Assembly (NCBI GenBank): GCA_025465385.1
Contig: JAODNG010000054.1
Span: 1-5,588, forward strand
Source of the DNA: Pseudonocardiales bacterium
GTDB taxonomy: Bacteria > Actinomycetota > Actinomycetes > Mycobacteriales > Pseudonocardiaceae
Reading direction: 5' to 3'
DNA length: 5,588 nt
Position 1 is the first letter of the stretch, and every line of letters starts with the position of its first letter. Shown here in pieces: positions 1-5,588 of this stretch. The notes under the pieces were generated by a model. It saw only the letters and a list, made by a program, of their open reading frames with translations. It made no database searches and was not told the DNA's origin. A program made the translations under genes and the position numbers.

Positions 1-2
1 CG

Positions 3-1067
3 ATCGCCTGCGGCGGCGGCTCGATCGCCTGGTTCGACGAGGCGACTGGCGGGCTTCGGGTCGGCCCGGCCAGCGCCGGTGCCGAGCCGGGCCCGGCCTG
101 CTACGGCCGCGGCGGCGTCAAGCCGACGGTGACCGACGCCGATGTCGTGCTCGGCCTGGTCCGTGCCGAGGAGTTCCTCGACGGCCGGATGCCACTCGAT
201 CGCGACGCCGCCGTCGCCGCCGTGGGCCGGCTCGCCAAGCGGCTCGACCTGACCGTTGAGGAGACGGCGGCGGGCATTCTGCGGATAAACAACATGCAGG
301 CGGCGACGGTGATCCGCCAGCAGACGGTGGAACGTGGCCTCGATCCCCGCGACTTCGTCCTGTACGCGTTCGGCGGCGCGGGTCCGGTGCACGCATTCGG
401 GTACGCCGCCGAGTCCGGAGTCCGCGAGGTCGTGATCCCGCTCGGCAACGGCGCATCCACGCTCTCGGCGTACGGCATCGCCTCCGGTGATGTGGTGCTG
501 TACCACGAACTTGAGCGCTCGCTGCGGGCGCCGTTCGACAACGCCGCGCTCTCGACCACGGTCGCTGAGGTACGCGACGCGGCACTGGCCGAGTTGGCAG
601 CCAGCGGTGTCCCCGGGGCACCGCTGGTGGAGATCGACGCTCTGATGCGCTACCGCGAGCAGCTGATGCATAGCCTGGAGATTCCGGTTTCGCCACCTGC
701 GGACGGCGTCACCCTGCTGGCCGACTTCGACAGGGAGTACGTGCGGCGCTACGGCGAGGCCGGCACGGCACTTTTCCAAGCAGTAGAGGTGTTCTCGTTG
801 CGGGCTCGGGTGTCGGTCCCGGCCGGCATCCCCCTCGCCCGGCCAGAGCTGACTGTATCGCCGCTATCGGCCGGCCCTGAGCAGGCCCACGTCTACTGGC
901 CCGGGCATGGCCATGGCTGGACCAGGACCGACGTGTACCGCGGCGCACCCGACGGGACCGTCAGCGGCCCCGCCCTCGTCGAGCTCGCGCACACCACCGT
1001 CGCCGTCCCGCACGGCGCGTCGCTGTCGGTCGGCCCGCTCGGTGAGCTAAGCCTGAAGGGGCTCTGA
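3..1067 (+). CDS. Hydantoinase/oxoprolinase family subunit A, C-terminal part (5' end outside window)
   Basis: This is the C-terminal ~354 residues of a HyuA/acetone carboxylase beta-type subunit, the nucleotide-binding (ASKHA-fold) partner that phosphorylates or activates the substrate in ATP-dependent hydantoinases, 5-oxoprolinases and acetone/acetophenone carboxylases. The frame is open from base 3. The first visible residues, including CGGGSIAW, RVGPASAGAEPGPACYG and PTVTDADVVLG, form the family's conserved core. The second hallmark, YAFGGAGPVHAFGYA followed by IPLGNGASTLSAYG, lies at about 361-480. The rest is the variable beta-rich C-terminal domain. HyuA proteins are usually near 690 residues, so about half is missing to the left. 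An internal ATG at 129 cuts through the conserved core and is not the real start. The TGA at 1065-1067 overlaps the next gene's ATG by one base, implying translational coupling. The family is secure; the substrate is not. Confidence 0.93.
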   Translation: MACGGGSIAWFDEATGGLRVGPASAGAEPGPACYGRGGVKPTVTDADVVLGLVRAEEFLDGRMPLDRDAAVAAVGRLAKRLDLTVEETAAGILRINNMQAATVIRQQTVERGLDPRDFVLYAFGGAGPVHAFGYAAESGVREVVIPLGNGASTLSAYGIASGDVVLYHELERSLRAPFDNAALSTTVAEVRDAALAELAASGVPGAPLVEIDALMRYREQLMHSLEIPVSPPADGVTLLADFDREYVRRYGEAGTALFQAVEVFSLRARVSVPAGIPLARPELTVSPLSAGPEQAHVYWPGHGHGWTRTDVYRGAPDGTVSGPALVELAHTTVAVPHGASLSVGPLGELSLKGL

Positions 1068-3334
1068 TGATCATCTGGGACGGCGTGCAGCGGGGCTACA
1101 TTCCCGGCGAGACGCTTCGCATCCCCGACACGCTAAAACTACACACGGGCACCGCTGACGTGGACCCGGTGACCTTCGAGGTCATCCGCTACTCGCTGAT
1201 GAATACCAACCTCGAGCATGGGCAGACCATCCAGCGGCTGGCCGTCTCACCGGTCACGATGATCACCCGTGATTTCCAGCCCTCGATCATCACCGAGTCC
1301 GGCGACCTGGTGTTCCTCGGCCCCTACCTGCAGTACTTCTCCAACGCCCAAGCGCTGACCATCAAATGGATCCTGGAGAACCGGGCCGAGAACCCCGGCA
1401 TCGAGCCCGGCGACATGTTCCTGTCCAACGATCCGTACGTCGGCACCCCGCATCAGCCGGACACGATCGTGGCCGCACCGGTGTTCGTCGGCGACGAGCT
1501 GTTCTGCTGGGCGGCCAACGTCCTGCACCACGCCGACGTCGGCGGCACGGTGATGGGCAGCTTCTGCGTCGACGCCACCGACATCTTCGCCGACCCGCCG
1601 GCGTTCCCGCCGTTCAAGCTGGTCAGCCGTGGGCAGGTGCGCCGGGACCTGGAGGAGATGTTCCTGCGCCAGTCGCGGGTGCCGACCAACGTGCACATGG
1701 ACCTGCGCGCCGCGATCTCGGCGAACCGGATGGCCGTGGGCAGGATCGCCGCGCTGGTCGACCGGTACGGCGCGGATGCGGTGAAGGCAGTGATGAACCG
1801 GGTGCTCGACGCCGGCGAACGGATGGTGGCGCAGCGGCTGTCGAAGATCCCGGACGGCCGGTGGAGCCACCGGCTCTACGCCGAGGCCGCGCACACCGGT
1901 GACAACGGGCTCTACACCTACCAGATCACGGTGCGAAAACAGGGCGAGCACCTCTACGTCGACAACGCCGGAACCGACCCGCAGACCGGCTCCATCAACG
2001 TCACCTACGCAGGTTTCTCCGGTGCTTTCCTCGCCGCGCTGACCGCGTCGCTCACCACCGACCTCGCCGGCGCGTACGGCGGCGTGTACCGGCGGGTGCA
2101 CTTCCAACCGGTACCCGGCACGTTGTCCTGCGCGGACTTTCCCGCCGCGGTCAGCCCCTCCGGCATCTACACGATGGAAACGCTGATCAGCCTGTCCGGC
2201 GCGGTGATCGGCAAGATGCTGGCGTGTGCCGAGCCGGAAGTGGCCGAGCTCGCTATCGGCCCGGCACATCCGGTGTTCTACGGCCTCATCTGTGGCGGCG
2301 TGCACTCGACGGGCCAGCCGTTCGTCGCGACCAACGCCGACAACATGATTGGCTCGCTGGCCGCGTCGCCGGCTGGCGACGGCGTCGACTTCGGTGGCCA
2401 CTTCTGGATTCCCGAGGGCACCGCAAGCAACATCGAGGAGCTCGAACTGCTCTGGCCGATGCTGTTCCTGTACCGGCGGGCGCTCAAGGCTGGCGCGGAC
2501 GGCGCCGGGCGGTTCCGCGGCGGGCGCGGGTTCGTCGAAGCTGGGATCCCGTGGACCGTGCCGAGCATCGCCGCGGCGGTGTACGTGGACGAGTCCTTCC
2601 CCAAGGCCGTCGGGCCCTTCGGCGGCAATCCCGGCTCGGCCGGGCACTTCCGGCTCAAGCACGGCACGGACGTCATCGCTCGGCTCGCCGCCGGGGAGAT
2701 GCCGCAGGACTTCGACGCGATCGACGGCGCCGAGACTGTGGTCGAAGCGAAGGGCCCGATGCTGATGATTGGCGCTGACGCGGTGTGGGAATGGACAGGT
2801 GCGAACGCCCCTGGCTTCGGCGACCCGCTTATCCGGGATCCTGCCCAGGTGGAACTCGACATCGCCACCGGGGCGCTGTCGGTCGACACGGCCGAGCGGG
2901 TATACGGCGTTGTGCCCGGCGACAGTGCTACCCAGACGCTGCGGCTGCGAGCCGAGCGCCTTGCCGCCCGGCTCGCTGGCGCCATCCCACCCGCCGACAC
3001 GCCGGCCACGGTCCCGGCGAATGTGCCGCTGCGGGTTCTCGCCGGCGAGTTGGCCGTGATGGAACGGGACGGTCGCCCTGAGGCGTTCGTGACCGTCACC
3101 GGCCGAGCAGTGCTTGCCCTGGCCAGCGGCAACTTCAAGGACGGTTGCGCCGTGCTGGAACGCCCGCTGCATACGGTCGCCCCGGAGTTCGCCACCCGGG
3201 AAGGCCGGGCCGGTTACCTGATGCGATACCGCGAGTACCTGTGCCCGGTCACCGGCCTGCGCGTGGACTCTGAGATCATCAAGGGCGGCGACGAGACCTT
3301 GCACGACCTCGCCCTCAGCGGGCCTAGCGGGTGA
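1067..3334 (+). CDS. Hydantoinase B/acetone carboxylase alpha-type subunit fused to an AcxC-like C-terminal domain
   Basis: This 755-residue protein is the HyuB-type partner of the preceding gene. The ATG at 1067 overlaps the upstream stop (TGATG) and has AAGGGG at 1056-1061, five bases before it, which fixes the start. The HyuB core spans about residues 30-630. It shows FLSNDPYVGTPHQPD (N121, D122, H129, D132) and HHADVGG (H154, H155, D157), the Asp/His-rich region that holds the metal in acetone carboxylase. It also shows GRFRGGRGF and the GFGDPLIRDP end motif near residue 600. Plain HyuB proteins usually end soon after that. Here about 120 residues follow, ending in MRYREYLCPVTGL and ETLHDLAL, which match the end of the separate AcxC gamma subunit (REYFCPECGT ... 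VIHDF). The two cysteine pairs expected for its zinc site are mostly gone: only C694 and C726 remain. A carboxylase-like role is inferred; the substrate is unknown. Expected cytoplasmic; no signal peptide or membrane segment is seen. Confidence 0.9.
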   Translation: MIIWDGVQRGYIPGETLRIPDTLKLHTGTADVDPVTFEVIRYSLMNTNLEHGQTIQRLAVSPVTMITRDFQPSIITESGDLVFLGPYLQYFSNAQALTIKWILENRAENPGIEPGDMFLSNDPYVGTPHQPDTIVAAPVFVGDELFCWAANVLHHADVGGTVMGSFCVDATDIFADPPAFPPFKLVSRGQVRRDLEEMFLRQSRVPTNVHMDLRAAISANRMAVGRIAALVDRYGADAVKAVMNRVLDAGERMVAQRLSKIPDGRWSHRLYAEAAHTGDNGLYTYQITVRKQGEHLYVDNAGTDPQTGSINVTYAGFSGAFLAALTASLTTDLAGAYGGVYRRVHFQPVPGTLSCADFPAAVSPSGIYTMETLISLSGAVIGKMLACAEPEVAELAIGPAHPVFYGLICGGVHSTGQPFVATNADNMIGSLAASPAGDGVDFGGHFWIPEGTASNIEELELLWPMLFLYRRALKAGADGAGRFRGGRGFVEAGIPWTVPSIAAAVYVDESFPKAVGPFGGNPGSAGHFRLKHGTDVIARLAAGEMPQDFDAIDGAETVVEAKGPMLMIGADAVWEWTGANAPGFGDPLIRDPAQVELDIATGALSVDTAERVYGVVPGDSATQTLRLRAERLAARLAGAIPPADTPATVPANVPLRVLAGELAVMERDGRPEAFVTVTGRAVLALASGNFKDGCAVLERPLHTVAPEFATREGRAGYLMRYREYLCPVTGLRVDSEIIKGGDETLHDLALSGPSG

Positions 3335-3377
3335 ACGGGCCTCGCTACGGAGAAATCGCGCGCCCCCGGGGGATGCG

Positions 3378-3549
3378 TGGCCGATCAGCGTCGAGGGTCG
3401 GCTGTGGGGGGTGATGATCGTCGCGTCGACGCACGAGGGCGCGTTTGCCGCTGGCACGGAGCACCGGCTGGCCGAATTCACCACTCGTCGCGACCACGAT
3501 CGCGAACGCGCAGGCGCGCGAGGAGTTGAGCACGCTCGCCGCCGCCGAA
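3378..3549 (+). pseudogene. GAF-domain fragment, probably of a sensor histidine kinase, frameshifted
   Basis: From 3378 one + frame reads PISVEGRLWGVMIVAS and then AGTEHRLAEFT, the second half of a GAF domain as found in actinobacterial GAF-containing sensor histidine kinases. At about 3483 the reading jumps frame and continues as LVATTIANAQAREEL to about 3549, the usual helix that ends such a domain. The break equals a loss of two bases or gain of one. No start codon, upstream GAF part, dimerisation/phosphoacceptor helix or ATPase domain is present, so only some 57 codons survive and the scrap cannot work. It lies 44 bases beyond the hyuB stop and faces the response regulator tail to tail, so it may be what is left of that regulator's kinase; that pairing is inference. 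A GAF protein of another type, such as a phosphatase or light-sensor regulator, cannot be excluded. Confidence 0.7.
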
Positions 3550-3567
3550 GATCTGCGGGACAGGGCC

Positions 3568-3954
3568 TCAATCGCCTGGGTCGCGGTCGCGCTGGCTGCC
3601 GAGCAGGTCGCGGATGGCGCCAGCCGATAGCGTGGATTTGGACAGGAACCCGACCGCCGGGCTGGCCGCGATCAGATCCGCATAGTCCTGCTCGGCGTGG
3701 GTAGATATCAGGATCATTCTCGACAGGGCCGTGTCCGTCTCCCGGTTCAGCCGCCTGGCCAGCTCGCAGCCGCTCTCGCTGCCGAGGTCGATGTCCAGCA
3801 GCGTCACGTCCGGCTGTAGCTCCACCACCAGCCGGAGCGCCTCGGCGCTAGTCGATGCCTCACCGACAACAGTGATCCCCTGGCGCTCCAAGAGGCGGCG
3901 GGCAGCGTCCAGGAAGCGCCGGCTGTCATCGACGATCAGGCAGCGCAATGTCAT
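3568..3954 (-). CDS. Single-domain (REC-only) response regulator
   Basis: This encodes a 128-residue receiver domain and nothing else. It begins MTLRCLIVDDS and has the full set of receiver residues: acidic pair D9/D10, phosphoacceptor D54 in VTLLDIDLG, the switch residue S84 in ILISTHAE, and K106 in VGFLSKS. It would be phosphorylated by a histidine kinase, but it has no DNA-binding or enzymatic output domain, so it would act through protein contacts like CheY or Spo0F. The ATG at 3952-3954 is chosen because homology to receivers begins at the next residues; GGGGA just before it is a poor, very close Shine-Dalgarno. The same frame is open far upstream to 4767, but that stretch encodes remnants of other proteins. 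No intact kinase is in the window; the GAF scrap on the opposite strand is the only candidate trace of one. It is the only gene right of 3335 that looks complete, although it might be a 3'-trimmed longer regulator. Confidence 0.85.
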   Translation of the reverse strand: MTLRCLIVDDSRRFLDAARRLLERQGITVVGEASTSAEALRLVVELQPDVTLLDIDLGSESGCELARRLNRETDTALSRMILISTHAEQDYADLIAASPAVGFLSKSTLSAGAIRDLLGSQRDRDPGD

Positions 3955-4007
3955 ATCCCCGGCATCGTCGGGCAGCCTGCGGTGCGCGTTCCTGCTGGCC
4001 GGAGGAG

Positions 4008-4212
4008 TCACCGGCCCGGCGTCTTGGCGTCGGGGAGCGGCCTCGCGACGGCAACCCTCTCCCGGTCGTCGTCCCATGTCGAACGACCGTTGAGTCTGCG
4101 CTCCCCGGTAGTGCTCGGCCGGCAAGCCGAGCTCGCTAATCGAGTCGCTCTCGAGGCGTGTTCCGGTGACGCCGGTGCCAATGGGCACGGTGGTGTCCCC
4201 GGCGGGGGTCAT
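4008..4212 (-). pseudogene. Aspartase/fumarase-superfamily lyase remnant (N-terminus plus possible C-terminal tail)
   Basis: The ATG at 4210-4212 overlaps the malic enzyme stop by one base (TGATG). The first 45 codons include TRLESDSISELGLPAEHY followed by RGAQTQRSFD, the conserved N-terminus of aspartate ammonia-lyase and class II fumarase (compare R-I-E-x-D-S-x-G-E-x-x-V-P-A-D-x-x-Y-G-A-Q-T-Q-R-S). Similarity stops at D45, about base 4078; a full protein would be near 460 residues. One frame over, the next bases encode RPLPDAKTPGR and a stop at 4008-4010. This is compatible with the PGR-type tail of such lyases, but the match is short. If that is right, about 400 codons were deleted between head and tail. 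The catalytic signature loop (GSSxMPxKxN) is absent, so it is non-functional. Linkage to malic enzyme suggests aspartase (aspartate to fumarate plus ammonia) or fumarase; the fragment cannot separate them. Confidence 0.72.
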
Positions 4213-4767
4213 CACGCCACCATCTCGGGGTAGGTGGGCTGCCACATCGCGTCCTGCACGGCTCGCACGACGTGATCGTGGGTAGCCCGGGCCACACCCT
4301 CCTCGGCCGCTTGCCGCACAACCGCGACCGCGACGGTGGCCGAGGTGGCGCGCAAGTTGGCCACTTCGGGCAATAGCAGACGCGCCGGGGGTGGTGGTGT
4401 TGACCAGGCCAGCGACGGCCTCGGCGGCAGCGCGGATCATGCCTGGGGTGACGTGTTCGGCGCGGGCGACCACGGTGCCCAGCCCGCGGACGGGGTAGAC
4501 CAGCGCATTGTTGGCCTGCCCGATCTTGTAGTGCACCCCGTGGTAGGCGACCGGCTCCCACGGAGTGCCGGTGCCGATCAGCGCCCGGCCCTCGCTGCCC
4601 TGGACCAGGTCGGCTGGGCGCGCCTCGATCTTCTTGGTCGGGTTCGACAGCGGGAAGATCAGCGGCCGCTCCACCTGCGCATGGGTGAACGCGGTGCCCC
4701 GGTTACGGATCGGGTCACGCAAAACCGCAACTCCACTAGACGTCATAGCCGTCTTGTCCGTGCTCAT
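4212..4767 (-). pseudogene. NAD(P)-dependent malic enzyme remnant with large internal deletion and a frameshift
   Basis: The ATG at 4765-4767 starts a true malic enzyme N-terminus: residues 13-28 read VAVLRDPIRNRGTAFT, the sequence that opens the N-terminal domain of bacterial malic enzymes. At residue 29 it jumps straight to VERPLIFPLSNPTKKIEA and then KIGQANNALVYP, from the end of the NAD-binding domain. The catalytic centre and dinucleotide fold, some 300-400 residues of a usual ~550, are missing. After NTTTPGA (about 4381) the frame shifts by one extra or two missing bases. The correct C-terminus continues as LLLPEVANLRATSATVAVAV and ends DAMWQPTYPEMVA at the TGA at 4212-4214. Malic enzyme decarboxylates malate to pyruvate; this copy cannot. 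AAGGA at 4780-4784 is a possible ribosome site. Its stop overlaps the lyase start, preserving the old operon joint. Confidence 0.88.
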
Positions 4768-4954
4768 GCTTTCCGTCTTTCCTTACAGCTGCCATCGTGG
4801 ACATGTCCTCCTGGGCCATCGTTTGGTTCCCTACCGCCGCGACGTTGCTGCCGACTAACGGCACGGCGAGATCACCCGATACCGGAGCGGACGCACCAGG
4901 ACGAAATTCCTTCTCGCTCCCAGTAAGCCTTCCTTCCGGCAGCCCCGCGGCACA
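4736..4954 (-). pseudogene. Short open stretch, tentative C-terminal fragment of a beta-hydroxyacid dehydrogenase
   Basis: A - strand frame open from the stop at 4955-4957 to the TAG at 4736-4738 encodes 72 residues, and its last 32 bases overlap the start of the malic enzyme remnant. Its middle reads DLAVPLVGSNVAAV and then MAQEDMSTMAAV. This faintly resembles the end of 3-hydroxyisobutyrate-dehydrogenase-type enzymes, which have VPLP followed some 20 residues later by G-x-x-D-F/M-S-A. The spacing is about five residues too short and no start, Rossmann fold or catalytic lysine is seen. An ATG at 4817-4819, with AGGGA upstream, would give only 27 residues. It may be a third trimmed operon member or simply a chance open frame in GC-rich DNA; I lean only slightly towards a real remnant. 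Confidence 0.25.
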
Positions 4955-4984
4955 TCACCGCCAGCCACCGACCCGGATCTGGTG

Positions 4985-5238
4985 CTACCCCGATTCCCCG
5001 GTACCTACTACCGGTAGCGCAGTGACCACGTGACCGCGGTGCTCGGGGTGCGCGCTGGTCGGGGGTTCGAGCAGGCGTGTGTCCTGCCGGTTGCGCTTCG
5101 CGCGGACGGCTGCGGTCGGGGCGCGCCTGTGCCCGCGGTGTGTGCTGCGGCGATGCCCGCAGCATGGCCGGTCGGGAGTGCCGCAGCGACGCCGCCGGAG
5201 TCACCACCGGCGACGATCACGTCGTACGTTTCTGTCAT
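4985..5238 (-). pseudogene. FAD-dependent oxidoreductase remnant (N-terminal Rossmann motif joined to C-terminus)
   Basis: The ATG at 5236-5238 has AGGA at 5244-5247, five bases upstream. Residues 1-21 read MTETYDVIVAGGDSGGVAAA plus L, the beta-strand and glycine loop that bind FAD at the start of the FAD_oxidored (PF12831-like) family. The third position of GxGxxG is Asp instead of Gly (D13). At residues 22-38 the sequence becomes TGHAAGIAAAHTAGTG, the family's conserved C-terminal ATGxAAGxAAA helix, so roughly 400 residues have been removed. Near 5122-5127 the frame shifts again. The continuing frame reads TAAVRAKRNRQDTRLLEPP and stops at 4985-4987, which suits the R-A-L-R-x-Q-x-x-L-L tail of these proteins. 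If the initial frame is kept, it stops just before 5008. The gene cannot make a working enzyme. It follows the next remnant upstream by 11 bases, as in an operon. Confidence 0.72.
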
Positions 5239-5249
5239 CGTTGTCCTGA

Positions 5250-5402
5250 TCAATGCTGCCTTAGCGCGCGCCCGGCGTCGGCGACGAATCCGTCGGGCTG
5301 CCGGGTTGAGGCTGGCATGCCAGCGGACGACTTCGTCGTGCCGGGAACTTTCTACCGGACACCAAGGTCGATCAATTGCTGGGCCAGCGGCGGGGTGCTC
5401 AT
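5250..5402 (-). pseudogene. Unidentified short gene remnant, likely the first gene of the decayed - strand operon
   Basis: An ATG at 5400-5402 has GAGG a few bases upstream. It opens a frame reading MSTPPLAQQLIDLGVR, then meets an in-frame TAG at 5352-5354, and continues in the same frame to a TGA at 5250-5252. The second half ends DGFVADAGRALRQH, a convincing amphipathic protein C-terminus. The stop lies 11 bases before the FAD-oxidoreductase start, and that gene's AGGA sits in between. The first part looks like a genuine N-terminus and the last part like a genuine C-terminus, matching the head-plus-tail pattern of its neighbours, but too little is left to name a family. I inferred it from reading-frame texture and spacing rather than from a recognised domain, so it could be coincidental. 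Confidence 0.4.
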
Positions 5403-5588
5403 CGAACCTCATTTGATACGTCGAGTCGGTCGCCACCAGACTCCCTGCACGCAAACCATTCGGCATCGCCGCCAACAACCGTACTCGACTACTGCTAGCC
5501 CGAGTCCCGAAATTCCCGCTGGCAGGTAGTCGAATTGCCCGCTCGCCGTGACGACACAACGGCCGCCAACAGCGACCCTAATTCCAGG
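5403..5588. other. Region upstream of the - strand remnants, no gene recognised
   Basis: This stretch would be the promoter side of the decayed - strand operon. Short open frames exist on both strands, but none shows a recognisable motif or a start with a good ribosome site. TATCAA at about 5414-5419 (- strand) resembles a -10 box, but no matching -35 box is found at 16-18 bases. It also contains the inverted repeat listed separately. The base composition is slightly less GC-rich than the hyuAB genes, as expected for non-coding or eroding DNA. Confidence 0.4.
5485..5533. repeat. Imperfect inverted repeat
   Basis: TCGACTACTGC at 5485-5495 and GCAGGTAGTCGA at 5522-5533 are inverted copies that pair over 11 bases with a single bulged base, separated by 26 bases. 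It lies about 85-130 bases upstream of the first - strand remnant, where an operator could be expected. The long spacer and the lack of a T-run make a terminator unlikely. A regulator binding site or the end of an old inserted element are possible, but one copy in one window does not prove a function. Confidence 0.35.

Noticed and set aside
3317..3346. Hairpin AGCGGGCC / GGCCTCGCT around the hyuB stop as a terminator
   Set aside because: The 8-bp stem has a bulge and a 13-base loop, overlaps the coding end and is not followed by a T-run, so it does not qualify as an intrinsic terminator.
1247..3571. A 774-codon open frame on the - strand
   Set aside because: It is the antisense of the HyuB gene in GC-rich DNA: the product is rich in Arg, His, Gly and Val with no recognisable domain, while the + strand encodes a clear HyuB protein with start, ribosome site and motifs.
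4336..4926. 196-codon + strand open frame
   Set aside because: It is antisense to the malic enzyme remnant and shows no domain; it stays open only because GC-rich DNA has few stops.
5008..5017. Perfect 10-bp palindrome CTACCGGTAG
   Set aside because: It lies within the presumed coding tail of the FAD-oxidoreductase remnant, is short, and such palindromes are expected by chance at this base composition.
5077..5529. 150-codon + strand open frame
   Set aside because: It is rich in Cys, Arg and Ser, has no motif, and runs antisense to the two - strand remnants whose frames show recognisable or protein-like ends.
3335..5588. Mobile element or phage origin for the broken region
   Set aside because: No transposase, integrase, terminal repeats or target duplications are visible, and the remnants are ordinary metabolic and signalling genes in preserved operon order.

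Overview
The window is high-GC DNA with strong G/C preference at third codon positions. Together with the gene families present, this suggests an actinomycete (a Pseudonocardia- or Frankia-like lineage would fit, but the genus cannot be fixed from this sequence). No rRNA, tRNA, CRISPR array, insertion sequence or integrase is visible.

Left part (3-3334, + strand): a translationally coupled pair of the hydantoinase/oxoprolinase/acetone-carboxylase family. The first gene is the C-terminal half of a HyuA-type ATP-binding subunit, cut by the window edge. The second is a 755-residue HyuB-type subunit. Its C-terminus carries an extra domain resembling the small gamma subunit of acetone carboxylase (AcxC), so the pair looks more like an ATP-dependent carboxylase (acetone/acetophenone carboxylase-like) than a plain hydantoinase. 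The substrate cannot be read from the sequence.

Right part (3335-5588): a dense graveyard of broken genes with one intact survivor. On the + strand is a frameshifted scrap of a GAF domain, probably from a sensor histidine kinase. Facing it on the - strand is an apparently intact 128-residue single-domain response regulator. Upstream of that, all on the - strand, follow remnants of an aspartase/fumarase-superfamily gene, an NAD(P)-dependent malic enzyme, a tentative short fragment, an FAD-dependent oxidoreductase, and one unidentified short gene.

The striking point is the style of decay. In at least two, and probably four, remnants the start codon and first 16-45 codons are still present but run directly into the C-terminal end of the same protein, so the middle has been removed gene by gene while start/stop overlaps and gene order survive. 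Several remnants also carry a frameshift. A continuous 399-codon frame (4767 to 3568, - strand) happens to run through the malic enzyme remnant, the aspartase remnant and the response regulator; automated annotation could call it one gene. The remnants suggest a former C4-dicarboxylate/aspartate and FAD-oxidoreductase catabolic operon. I see no clear new defence or mobile system here; the fusion protein and the serial internal deletions are the points worth following up.
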